Under the pieces are notes generated by a model. It was not told the origin of the DNA. It saw nothing but the letters and a program-made list of their open reading frames with translations, and made no database searches. Shown here one piece after another: positions 15,258 to 24,533 of a DNA stretch of 64,000 nt; the stretch's first letter is position 1, and each line of letters starts with the position of its first letter. Origin of the DNA: Tritrichomonas musculus (lineage: Eukaryota; Parabasalia; Tritrichomonadida; Tritrichomonadidae); contig JAPFFF010000002.1 of NCBI GenBank assembly GCA_039105265.1, forward strand, positions 2,170,001 to 2,234,000. The letters are read 5' to 3'. A program made the position numbers and the translations under genes.

Positions 15258-18200
15258 TCATTGAATAATATAATCATTAGCAGTAATTCCTTTAACAAAT
15301 GGTGCACATGAATTATTTTCTAAAACAATCATTTTTGTATGTAAACCAGTTAACGCATTTTTTTGAATAGTCAATTTTGACATTTGATTTCCATTCATTT
15401 GAAGATTAATATTCTTACCTTGTTTAACAGAATTGTTTTCAATAATTGATTTATAATCTGGATATTTAATATCATTCTTTTTAAGTGATACTCCTTTCAA
15501 TTTTAATGATTTGGTTTGTCCATTATTATTCCAAATGGTGTAACATTTTGGAGCAAGTGCAATTTGATTATCCCCATATTTCTCAACACTTAGACCTAAT
15601 ATCTTTTTTTCATCTTCGATTGTTCCAATATTAGGATTTGGCATGAATTTATAAATATGTTTGTCATAGTATTCTTTGTTTTTGATAATGTAATCGAAAT
15701 TTTGAGTTGGTGGTTCATTTGGATTCCCGGCGATAGCCCAGTAATATGAATCGGTATCGAGGGATGTTAAATGTAAACGTTCCATATCCAAGCATCGATT
15801 CATGAAATCATAATAGAAAGTCAAATACCAGAATTTTGCATTATCTAATGTCCAAAGAGATTCTTGGATGCAAGTTGCGCAATGATATGATTTAGGAGAA
15901 TGTTGTATCATAAATGTGTTATCATTTAATTGAGCACCACCCATATAAGTTTGTGAGATAATTGATTGGTAAGCCTTATTTGCATCACAGATTTTGATTT
16001 TTGAGAACTTCTCAGTATTCATTCCATCATATCCATAAGAACCGTTCATACTGATTTTATAGAACTTTTCATTCCCATTTGTTTTGCCAGAGATGATATC
16101 TTGACGTTTTTTCATAAATTCATTAACAAATTGGTTGAATCCAGTGTGACATTCATATTGTGAAACAGATTTGACATCATCGATTACCAATCCGTGGTCG
16201 AGAAGGAACCAGAGGTAATAATTTGAGAAAACCATGTATTCCCCATGTGTGTCAAGCAACATTGTTAATTTACGTTCTTCCTTATCGATTGAATTTAAAT
16301 TGTTTGATTTCATGTAATTGTACATGTATGAACCAATTGTTTCTTCATTATTTGTGATATTAATGTTTCGAAATACTGGTGGGAAATTAATGAAATAATT
16401 GATTTTTGATTTGGGACAAGATAGTTTCACAACAGCATAGAAAACATAATTTGGTTTATTTGAAAAACGTGATTTTGAAGTTATGATTTTCATACAACGT
16501 TCTCGAGATTGTTTATCCTTTGCTTCAATCCTTCGAATGAAAGCACCTGGCATGAACATAATTCCTCCATGGTATTTAATAAATGGATGTGGATTTGAAC
16601 TGAATGATGAAGGATAAAGTGAATTGAAATCAATTCCAAGAATATGTGTTTGAACGTTATTTGTATCATAAGAGATTACCTTGTTATTGATTCCGTCGTA
16701 ACGGAATTTGTTGATATGAGTTTCACCTTTGATGTTAACACGATGCATTACATTTGATAATCCACCAGCAATTGCATTTCGAATTGTATAATATTCATCT
16801 TCATTATTTATCAAAGTTGGAAGATGATGTAGTTTACAATATTTTTTTAATTGAATTCTTAATGCAGTTATTTTTGGGTCATCTCGTTTTCGAAGTTTAT
16901 TACATTCAGCGCAAGCCAACAAACAATTTGAAAATTCATGTCCAATATCATTGTTAATTCTATCAAGAGTTGGTTTGTTTTGATATGTGAAATGCTCTTT
17001 ACAAAGATGACATTTACCCTTAATTGAGTCATTGTAAAGTTTGAGAAATTCTTTGTAATCATTGGATGAAACACATTTCGTTAAATCACGTTTAATTGGA
17101 TGAGATAAGTTATATCGTTCATCTTGTTTGTAATAATTTTCACATTTGAATTGCCACCATTTAGGATTTGGAATGAATTCGTTGTATTTGTGTATAGGAT
17201 TATAATTTTCATGAGGATTGAAATCCTTGTATGCCAGAGCATATTTTATACAAGATGCATTCTTAGATAATGATAGATTTGATATCAAATCAACTTTGTA
17301 TTGAGCATTGAGTTGAATTAAATTGTCAATTGGTTTAATCATCATTTCAACATCATTGTCATTATAAGCAAGCAAGTAATCCCATCGTGTTTTATAGTTT
17401 TTAGCATCTTCGAGATAGATTTGATAATCAGATTCTGAGAGTGGATTTTTTTGGTTGAGATAACTGTCAAAGTCGTTGTATGAAAATGGTTCAGATTTAG
17501 ATAATACTTCATTATAGTTTGATGAATTGACAGCCTCATATGGGAAAACACCTTTCACAGAATTAGTTTCACCACCAAAATCAATACCGAATTGTTTTAA
17601 TGTACCTCCAGCAACAAATGATTGAGCATCAATGAATCGTAATTTTGTTGGAAGATGGTCTGAAACAAGTATGAATTGTTTTAATGAAGATATTGTTCCA
17701 ATTAATGAATTTGATTCAACATGCCAATGAGAGTGATTAAGATATTTCTTGAACAAATTAGAATCAAATCTTGAAGAGTTAAATCCAAAAACAGTTATGG
17801 TATAAATATTTGTATCAATATCATAAATTTTATCAGCAGGGAGGAACGATTTGTCATAAACGATTTTATCATTCAGTACTTCCATCGATTGTTCGAACAA
17901 CCATGAAATCCATTCTGGAATAAACTCTTCAGAATCCTTTAATGAAAAGTGTTTTGTAATTAATCCTGAAGATAATTTAACACATGAAGCAACAGAAAGA
18001 GGTATTAAACGTGAATTGATTACAGTTGAATCAGAAATCGATTTGTTAACTGATTGTTCCATCGTTTCAAAATCGTATGTCATATAATAAATGTTAGGTT
18101 TCCATTCTAAATCATATGCCAAACAATATTCATAAACTGGATTGTTTAAGATATGTGGACAGAATGGAAGTGGTTCCTTGTTTGGAATAAAGTTCTTCTT

Positions 18201-20012
18201 GAAAACTCCATCACAATGTTTGACATGAGATTCAAATCTAAACATATTTTCAGCTCCTCGATGAGTGTATGAATGACATTTTGGACAAATATGTATTTGA
18301 GTTAGTTTTTCAGGATTCTTAATATACATAATATGAATAATTTGGTCTTTCGAGAAAAGTAATGCAGAATGAGTTGGATAAGATTTATCGAAAAACCATT
18401 GTTCAGATAAGTCGTAATATGAAGAATTATCAGTTTTAGTAAATTCGTAAATATTAATATTGAGATGATGTTTCTTAGCTAATTCTTCCATTTGTTCCAT
18501 CGTTACTCCTTTGAATTCTTTGAGAATCTTTAATCCTTGTTTTGGAATTTTGGTGTTATATTCAATGTTATGTTCTTTGAGAAGGATTTTTTTAGCAACC
18601 TTAGTTCTATCTTGTACTCGATATTTTTGAGTGTCTGCAAGTTTATGTATTTCAACATTATTTACAATTATGATATCACTCAAACAGATTGCAAGAAATC
18701 GATAGAAACATAATTTGTCATCTTCATTGTCAGATATAATAAAATCATTTTTGATGAATTCTTCTGGTAAATCCTTGATATGTCCAGTAACCTTTCGCAT
18801 TCGTGAGACAGTAAATGAAATTGAACCAACGATTGTTAATTTAGTTGATGAAGATGATGTTTCATATGAATTGAGATTCGATTCAATATACATTTTAACA
18901 TAATCAAGGTCCTGAATTGAATTTACAATAATTGGAATTGATTCTTTAAAGTTTCTCCATTTGATTTCACGAGCCTCATATTCATATTTATTTTCATCAG
19001 AATCTTCACCAAAATTAACTGTAGGAGATTCAAATACACCAGATAATTGGAAATGAATTTTGAATGGTTTTAGTTCTCTATCAAATACTTGTTGCAATGA
19101 TTCGAAGATTTGATTTAATGATGAGATTTGATTGAAATAATAAATAACAATTGGGGAACCATCGAATTGTTTCTGAGCAATATTTGTTTCGGGATAGTTG
19201 TTATAATGTTTCCAAGCATTAACAGCCTTATCAAAATCTTGTGGTTTATTAACCATAAGATAATCATTGTGTTTTGATTTAAATTTGTTATTGAATTTGT
19301 CAAGATATTCATATAATTCTTCGTTTTCAGGAATATAATATTCAAGTAAATGGGATTTATCGTGAATTTCTTTTTGTTCAATTTTCTTGAGATTCTCTTG
19401 TTTATTATATTGTTTGATTAATTGAATTGCATTGTCAACTGCTTCATTTGCACGTTTAATTGCATCTTCGATTTCATAATGTCGTTTAATTTTATTTTGC
19501 TCTTGTTCAAAGTATTCAACATCAGATTCATTTGGTTGTTCATCTTCATAAAATGATTCACGATTTGCAATATTATTGTTATAATTTTGTTCATTTCGTT
19601 GATTCTGATATTCTTGATTGATTTGAGATTGTTGTTCATTAAAATAGTGAATATCAGATTCATTTTGTTGTTCATCATCATAAAATGATTCACGTTTTGA
19701 TATATTTTCATAATTTCGTTCATAATATTCATTTAATAATTGTTTGTGACGTTCTTGTTCATGAATAATGAAGTTATCAAGACCTTCTTCAAATTTATTA
19801 TCATCTTTAAAATCAGGATTAATTATTTCTTGAGCGTTATGTTGATTTAGATATGTATATAATGTTCTGATATTTCGTAATTTAGCACCTCCTCGATATC
19901 GACGAGTATCTGCAATTTCAAGATTTTCATTAAGTTTTTGATTAATATTATTAATAGATTCAACAATATCGTCATTAGTAAAATCAATAAATGAATTTTG
20001 GTTGAAAGCCAT
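15258..20012 (-). CDS. Protein-primed family B DNA polymerase with embedded HNH domain
   Basis: 1,584 aa. The N-terminal 430 residues are charged and low-complexity. An OTU-like block follows (LCFYRFLAICL near 435, then FKGVTMEQMEELAKKHHLNI), as in animal Polinton polymerases, then a CPKC...HVKHC zinc finger near 575-600. The 3'-5' exonuclease shows YDFETMEQ near 647 (Exo I), FNSSRFDSNLF near 745 (Exo II) and YNDNDVEMM near 884 (Exo III). An HNH-type domain (CHLCKEHF, LDRINND-GHEF-NC, CAECNKLR) lies at about 1000-1050. The polymerase shows DFNSLYPS near 1127 (A), KFYKISMNGSYG near 1320 (B), LDTDS near 1418 (C) and KLKGVSLKK. All catalytic motifs are present, so it looks whole. It would replicate the element using a protein primer at its ends. 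Confidence 0.93.
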   Translation of the reverse strand: MAFNQNSFIDFTNDDIVESINNINQKLNENLEIADTRRYRGGAKLRNIRTLYTYLNQHNAQEIINPDFKDDNKFEEGLDNFIIHEQERHKQLLNEYYERNYENISKRESFYDDEQQNESDIHYFNEQQSQINQEYQNQRNEQNYNNNIANRESFYEDEQPNESDVEYFEQEQNKIKRHYEIEDAIKRANEAVDNAIQLIKQYNKQENLKKIEQKEIHDKSHLLEYYIPENEELYEYLDKFNNKFKSKHNDYLMVNKPQDFDKAVNAWKHYNNYPETNIAQKQFDGSPIVIYYFNQISSLNQIFESLQQVFDRELKPFKIHFQLSGVFESPTVNFGEDSDENKYEYEAREIKWRNFKESIPIIVNSIQDLDYVKMYIESNLNSYETSSSSTKLTIVGSISFTVSRMRKVTGHIKDLPEEFIKNDFIISDNEDDKLCFYRFLAICLSDIIIVNNVEIHKLADTQKYRVQDRTKVAKKILLKEHNIEYNTKIPKQGLKILKEFKGVTMEQMEELAKKHHLNINIYEFTKTDNSSYYDLSEQWFFDKSYPTHSALLFSKDQIIHIMYIKNPEKLTQIHICPKCHSYTHRGAENMFRFESHVKHCDGVFKKNFIPNKEPLPFCPHILNNPVYEYCLAYDLEWKPNIYYMTYDFETMEQSVNKSISDSTVINSRLIPLSVASCVKLSSGLITKHFSLKDSEEFIPEWISWLFEQSMEVLNDKIVYDKSFLPADKIYDIDTNIYTITVFGFNSSRFDSNLFKKYLNHSHWHVESNSLIGTISSLKQFILVSDHLPTKLRFIDAQSFVAGGTLKQFGIDFGGETNSVKGVFPYEAVNSSNYNEVLSKSEPFSYNDFDSYLNQKNPLSESDYQIYLEDAKNYKTRWDYLLAYNDNDVEMMIKPIDNLIQLNAQYKVDLISNLSLSKNASCIKYALAYKDFNPHENYNPIHKYNEFIPNPKWWQFKCENYYKQDERYNLSHPIKRDLTKCVSSNDYKEFLKLYNDSIKGKCHLCKEHFTYQNKPTLDRINNDIGHEFSNCLLACAECNKLRKRDDPKITALRIQLKKYCKLHHLPTLINNEDEYYTIRNAIAGGLSNVMHRVNIKGETHINKFRYDGINNKVISYDTNNVQTHILGIDFNSLYPSSFSSNPHPFIKYHGGIMFMPGAFIRRIEAKDKQSRERCMKIITSKSRFSNKPNYVFYAVVKLSCPKSKINYFINFPPVFRNINITNNEETIGSYMYNYMKSNNLNSIDKEERKLTMLLDTHGEYMVFSNYYLWFLLDHGLVIDDVKSVSQYECHTGFNQFVNEFMKKRQDIISGKTNGNEKFYKISMNGSYGYDGMNTEKFSKIKICDANKAYQSIISQTYMGGAQLNDNTFMIQHSPKSYHCATCIQESLWTLDNAKFWYLTFYYDFMNRCLDMERLHLTSLDTDSYYWAIAGNPNEPPTQNFDYIIKNKEYYDKHIYKFMPNPNIGTIEDEKKILGLSVEKYGDNQIALAPKCYTIWNNNGQTKSLKLKGVSLKKNDIKYPDYKSIIENNSVKQGKNINLQMNGNQMSKLTIQKNALTGLHTKMIVLENNSCAPFVKGITANDYIIQ

Positions 20013-20030
20013 TTATCAAAAATAAAAATG
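20013..20030 (-). promoter_or_regulatory. T-rich upstream motif of PolB
   Basis: Read on the minus strand, TTTTTATTTTTG lies 4 bases before the PolB ATG. The same core precedes 10013 in this element, 21846, 41127, 41425 and the minus-strand start at 43549 in Polinton B, and in looser form 56753 and 62264 in Polinton C. It is a candidate core promoter or initiator. Confidence 0.5.
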
Positions 20031-20316
20031 TGGAAAAAAATTAGTTTGAAAAATTAAAATTTTATAACTTGTTCTCAGGTTCATTCTGGAGCCCTTATTC
20101 AAATTTTAAATCCCAAATTAACTTTGGAATTAATTTTAAAATGAGTGTTTAGCGCTTTATGACAGGCCTTGTTCTACAACAGATTATGGAGGCTAATTAA
20201 AATTTAAACCCTGTGGATAAGTTTTTCGTTAATTTTCAAAATGAGGTTTTGAGCTTGGTTCCTGGTATTGGGAGACCTAGAAAAATTATTCGACCACCAA
20301 TACGAACATACATATA

Positions 20317-20523
20317 CTACTTTGGTGGTTTGACTGGTTTGTTTTCCATATACTTTGTTGGTGGTCTATTAATTTTTGGGTTAAACGTAACTGCGTAAGT
20401 ATTGTCATTAGAAAATATGCCAAAGTGATTAAACTCTATTGTATTCTCAGTCTTAGTTCCTTCATTAAACATTGCCCCTTCTGCTCCAACTGTAGTAGAA
20501 TTTGGATTTCTGTACTTATTCAT
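20317..20523 (-). pseudogene. Truncated relative of the Polinton C 144-aa protein
   Basis: 68 aa starting MNKYRNPNSTTVGAEGAMFN. It matches the N-terminal half of the 144-aa protein at 61830-62264, sharing EGAMFNE/EGMMYNE, EF-HFGIFSN/EFQHFGVFSN, TY-VTFNP and INRPPT. The proline-rich C-terminal half is missing or unrecognisable. It shows that a Polinton C-type element once sat here. Confidence 0.6.
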
Positions 20524-20562
20524 TTCTTTTTCAAAAAAAAATTGGTCAGTCGAGATTCCGAC

Positions 20563-21012
20563 TTACAGAACTAATGGTTGACTGAGACCGATAAATAGTT
20601 CAGGTGTATTTAATTCATATTTCTTACGTAATTCCTCTATCATTGTTTTAGTCTTTTTGGATGCTAATTCTATTGAGTAATTGTAGTAACTGTATTCCTC
20701 ATAATTTTGTTCCTTATTTGATCCATTAACAAAGAATTCTTGCATTTTATAATTAATTTTCCTTCTTGAGTTAGTATTTAATACTATGTGTTCTATATCA
20801 TATTCTTTAATCTTGTCCGGATATACCCTCCATACATTCTTGTCCGCCTTAATTGATATGTAGATGACTTTTGCTAAATATTTATTTTTTGAAAGTTGAA
20901 TTGGATATCGATCACAAAGGATAGCGAAATTACTTTATTTAAAATCTTCTGGGTGTTCGGCAAGGGAAATAACATTATTGACGTAATCATATACTTTATA
21001 TTGGTCTTGCAT
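20563..21012 (-). pseudogene. Conserved Polinton protein (137/152-aa family), broken copy
   Basis: Shows the family core in order: VYDYVNNVI, LCDRYPI, VIYISI, VYPDKIKEYDIEHIVL, then EFFVNGSNKEQ and YNYSIE near the end, with NTPELFIGL. The closest intact relative is 43091-43549. It looks broken about once. The gene starts with an ATG at 21012. Confidence 0.65.
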
Positions 21013-21049
21013 TTTGTAGAGAAATAAAAAAATATAAAAGTAACGTTTT

Positions 21050-21465
21050 TTAGTCTAATCCGTATTGATGTTTGAAAGTATGTATATAGAATGTGGTTCT
21101 AGTATTATTTATGTCTCTTGTCTTAATACATTTACTCCCTCCTTTAGCTGTATTTATGTGCATAATCCTATATACTTCATCAGTTATTTGTTCATAGAAT
21201 ATATCTTCTTCAGTTTCTTCATCATAATAGTAATAATACTTATTTTCAGCAAAATATCTTCTTTCCTTTTTCATGTCATAGTGTGTGATAGCAATTGCTA
21301 CGTCTGGTATTTCATCAACAAATTCATATGAAATGCCGTTGTTTGATGACTTATTTCTACTATTCTCACTTGCTGAAACCCAACGAAGATTCGATAAATG
21401 GTAATCTGTTCTGTCTTTCTGTAGGTAATCCGATAAAGAAACTACTCCTATCATTTGGATAAGAG
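21050..21465 (-). pseudogene. HNH endonuclease fragment
   Basis: Up to 134 aa. Near its N-terminus it has DYHLSNLRWVSASENSRNKS, the characteristic end of HNH homing-type endonucleases (the NLRWVS-ENS-NK signature). The catalytic first half of the HNH motif is absent because the sequence stops at the junction with the MCP piece. The rest (YYYYDEETEEDIFYEQITDE and onward) is unrecognised. Such free-standing HNH genes are common passengers in viruses and trichomonad genomes. Confidence 0.6.
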
Positions 21466-21468
21466 ATC

Positions 21469-21615
21469 TTTAATTATAATGTCAATGAAGAAGGTACAGT
21501 ACATCCACCACCTGTTCAGTTATGTTTGTGCCGTGACACCTATTTTAAACTATCTCTCGAAGGTTTAGAATACGTTGATGATGAAACGCCAAAAGGTTCG
21601 CAATCAAATGAATAA
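21469..21615 (+). pseudogene. Detached C-terminal piece of a major capsid protein
   Basis: Encodes YNVNEEGTVHPPPVQL, then RDTYFKLSLEGLEYVDDETP to a stop. This matches the last 50 residues of the Polinton A MCP (NVNEEGTVHPPP, DTYFKLSLNGLEYIDDESP). The rest of the capsid gene is not present. It directly abuts the HNH fragment, marking a deletion or recombination junction. Confidence 0.8.
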
Positions 21616-21649
21616 ATAAACTGATTTCGATTGACGGTTCTTTGCATTG

Positions 21650-21795
21650 ACTTTCATTCATGAAACAGTATTTGAAGGCTTTATTTTTGGGAAATCATTA
21701 CTGTCACCGTGTCACCAGATGTCACCAGTGACAGAACATTATCGGATTTTGAGTGGACAGCGGACATCCGGACATCATCAATGAACAGCATTTGA
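21650..21795 (+). repeat. Single copy of the TGTCACC repeat unit
   Basis: Unit of about 125 bases: a start like ATGAAACAGTATTTGAAGG, then CTTTATTTTTGGG, CACCGTGTCACCAGATGTCA, CCAGTGACAGAACATTA and a GGACAGCGGACATCCGGACATC end, with a second ATGAACAGCATTTGAAGG beginning at 21781. The same unit occurs twice at 30245-30484 and twice inverted at 34845-35106. Here it lies between the MCP tail and the integrase gene. Confidence 0.75.
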
Positions 21796-21845
21796 AGGAG
21801 CAAAACAAAAAGGCTTCATTTTAGTCTTTTATTTTTGCGATCAAA

Positions 21846-22948
21846 ATGAATGAATACATCGAAGACACAGCGAGTACACGCAACTACAAAGAATCAATTA
21901 ATTATCCTTTCAAATCTAAATACAAGTACATCAAAGACACAAACATTAAAACTGATCCATACATACCAGATTATCAATTGAAAACAGTAAAGAAACTATC
22001 AAAACCTGACTTCTCATTTGAGCCTCATTGTTGGGAAATGGATATAATGGTTATAAGGGCTTCATTTAAAAAAATATTATCTCGTCCTAATCAATGTAAA
22101 CACGAAATACTTAATTGTTGAACCAATTACGACCAGAACTGAGTTAACTATAATCAAAGTAATTGATAAACTAGTCAATGAAAGGAATATCAGAATTGAA
22201 ACAATTAAATGTGATGGTGAAAAGGCTTTTGTATCAAATGCATTCAAAAGCTATTGCAACGGAGACGAAAGATATCAATCAAACAAACCGTCAATTAAAT
22301 TCAAAGCTCCAAACAAAATAAAGTTAATCATTGATGATTCACCTTTCACGAATGCACATAAATGTGTTGATGCAGTAATCAGAACATTACGAAATGCTTT
22401 CGGTCAGTCACAACAACGAATGACAAACAATGTATTGATGCAACAAATGGTTGAATGGTACAATAACGCTCTTCATTCATCTCTTCGTTTATTGAATCCT
22501 TTATACACATCATTTGATGAAGAAACTGATGAATACCTTGACAAACGACAATCAAAATACATTTATCTAACACCTCAACAGATGCAAGATGATCGCGACT
22601 TTGAATGGCAATACCTAAGAGCAAAATCAATGCAATTAAAAGAGATTCAACAAAAACAACGATTTAAAGGACTTCTGTTATGCAAACCAAAAATATAATA
22701 CTCATTCACACCGATTACGGAAAAACAGAAAAGAAACATGAAAAGCGAAGAAGAGTATTTAATGAACTTGCTGAATTCATTTGCTATGAATCAGGAAACG
22801 TTAAATGTAAACTATTAAATCCTTTGCGTCAAACTAACAAAACACTGAAGAATAAAACCATAATAACAGTTCCTATGTTTGTTCATCAATAGATGCTTTG
22901 AATGATGATTATAAAATATTCTTTTTGACTTATAAAAACGAAAAATGA
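21846..22948 (+). pseudogene. Polinton integrase, broken copy
   Basis: Closely matches the integrase of element A: YPFKSKYK near the start, HCWEMDIM, IKCDGEKAF, SPFTNAHKCVDAVIRTLRNA, WYNNALHSSL, YLTPQQMQDD and HEKRRRVFNELAEFICYESG. It looks broken, with several breaks. TTTTATTTTTG at 21827-21837 precedes the ATG by 8 bases. The end overlaps the next gene by 4 bases, as in element A. Confidence 0.85.
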
Positions 22949-23295
22949 AAGCTAAACAAGCAATCACAAAACGATACTATCACACACAATCAAAAGATTT
23001 TAATCTTCCTGATGATTTCGTTTATAGTCGCAACAAGAAGTACATTGTTGTTCAGTATTGCGGGGCTGTTGTCAATCAACATATTGTCGGTGATTTAATG
23101 GTTCATTCAGGTATTGTTGAATTCATGCCTTTCTGCGACAATTTCATAATGCTTGCTAACAGAAGACAAACCAAATACAGGAAATATGAGTGTCTGAACA
23201 ACACAAAAAAAGAATATCATTTATGGTTCACAGACATGAAAGGAAACGTTATTGAACCCGAATCATTTATATTCAGTTGTTTATTAATTTATTGA
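22945..23295 (+). CDS. Small conserved Polinton protein, minor-capsid candidate
   Basis: 116 aa, intact homologue of 4472-4813: MKAKQAITKRYYHTQSKDFN, LPDDFVYSRNKKYIVVQYCG, VGDLMVHSGIVEF, FIMLANRRQTKYRKYE, WFTDMKGNVIEP. It shows about two thirds identity over the shared length by eye. It starts by a 4-base overlap with the end of the integrase gene. This supports translation coupling or at least a conserved gene pair. Jelly-roll identity is inference from beta-rich pattern and association with virion genes. Confidence 0.72.
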   Translation: MKAKQAITKRYYHTQSKDFNLPDDFVYSRNKKYIVVQYCGAVVNQHIVGDLMVHSGIVEFMPFCDNFIMLANRRQTKYRKYECLNNTKKEYHLWFTDMKGNVIEPESFIFSCLLIY

Positions 23296-23308
23296 TGTAT
23301 CAAAGAAT

Positions 23309-24459
23309 ATGTTTAATAATCTCGGTAATTTGTTTAAAACAAAGGAACAAATCGAGAAAGAAGAACGAGAGAAAGCGATACGTATACAAAGACAGAAAGT
23401 CCGTGAACGGGCACGTGATATAAGAAATAAAGCATTTGAACAACAACAGATGGGGAACACAAACGCACAATTATTTCGGGCACAAGCAAATGCATTGAAA
23501 ACTCAATTACCTCCGAGAAATAAGTTACTGAATTACCAAAAACAAACAAATGACTTAGTATTAGATGAACAACAGGAATATAATGATTTTCGTTTGAAAA
23601 GAAAGCTTCAAGATTATCAATACCTTAACCGAGACCAGTATATCGATGATATGCAAGAAGAATACCAGAAGACGAAACACGTTCATTTAGGAAATCAACC
23701 GCCACCATCACCACAAATGAATCAATTTAATCAACCACCACCGCCACCACCACAAATGAATCAATTTAATCAACCACCACCGCCACCACCACAAATGAAT
23801 CAATTTAATCAACCACCACCACCACAAATGAATCAATTTAATCAACCACCACCACAAATGAATCAATTTAATCAACCATCACAGACATTAACATACACAA
23901 TGCCTGTTATCAATTCACAGCCACAAACACCAAAAATAAATAAACATATTCAATTTGCTGATGCAACTACATCACCGTATATGAAGGATTTCGCAACATC
24001 TCCTACAAATCACCGCAACAAACAAATAAGTTTGCTAATGCTGCAACATCTCCTTTCAAATCACCACAACAAACAGTTGAAGTAGAGAATTCATATACAA
24101 CACAAAATGAAGATGCATCATTTGCAAATGCGAAAGTTTATCATGTATCTTCTTCATCTGACGACGATTATGATAATCCGCCAATAAAGCTTGGCTGGAT
24201 TGCTTTCAGTGATGATGAATCACCTAAACCGTATTCATGGAGAAAAACATTTTCATCTTCATCTGATTCATTACCTTCTGATTCATCTTCTTCCGATACA
24301 TTTCCTAATGGTTCACCAAAAAATAAAAAACAAAGTGATCCAAAGCGTAAACGTAGTAAAAAACAAACGAATTCGCAACCATTTCCAATACATAATGATT
24401 CTTTAAATACTGTGGGCAGTGACTCAACGAGAAGGAGGAGAAGAAGAAGACCGTCATAA
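23309..24459 (+). pseudogene. Proline-rich repeat protein, broken
   Basis: The N-terminal 110 residues form a charged coiled coil (KEQIEKEEREKAIRIQRQKV and onward). A tandem Pro-rich array follows with the unit PPPPPPQMNQFNQ, about five copies. Then comes a Ser/Asp/Lys-rich tail ending in an Arg run. It looks broken about once. It takes the place of the 396-aa gene of element A but shows no sequence relation. Unknown function; the style suggests a scaffold or an internal virion protein. Confidence 0.55.
23705..23880 (+). repeat. Coding minisatellite, 30-39 bp unit
   Basis: Five near-identical units of CCACCACCGCCACCACCACA followed by AATGAATCAATTTAATCAA. Units shorten toward the 3' end through loss of CCA triplets, which keeps the frame. 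It gives the PPP-QMNQFNQ array. Replication slippage is the likely source. Confidence 0.75.
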
Positions 24460-24533
24460 AAATAAAATCATCATTTTGCAAATCAAAAGAGATTCAAGGT
24501 AGCTTCATCAAATAATCATTAATTTATTTTTAT

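Larger units (their letters stand above)
1..20060. mobile_element. Polinton/Maverick element A (left end outside the window)
   Basis: This is a virus-like self-synthesising transposon recognised by its gene set: rve-type integrase (4836-6227), double-jelly-roll MCP (7652-9676), A32-like packaging ATPase (11757-12677) and protein-primed polymerase B (15258-20012). Nearly all its genes are open, with about one visible break, so it looks close to whole and probably young. The left end lies beyond the window because the fibre-like gene runs off base 1. The right boundary near 20,060 is set only by the end of PolB and the change to unrelated sequence; I did not find its terminal inverted repeat or target duplication. 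Confidence 0.85.
20150..21468. mobile_element. Scrap of another Polinton plus HNH endonuclease piece
   Basis: A 1.3-kb block wedged between Polintons A and B. It holds decayed copies of two genes whose best relatives in the window are in Polinton C (20317-20523 and 20563-21012), then part of an HNH endonuclease (21050-21465). It ends abruptly where the detached MCP tail of Polinton B starts. It looks like the remains of a further, older element trimmed during rearrangement. Borders are approximate. Confidence 0.55.

Noticed and set aside
20213-20398. 61-aa plus-strand ORF
   Set aside because: Overlaps antisense the better supported 144-aa-like remnant at 20317-20523, which has a clear relative at 61830-62264.
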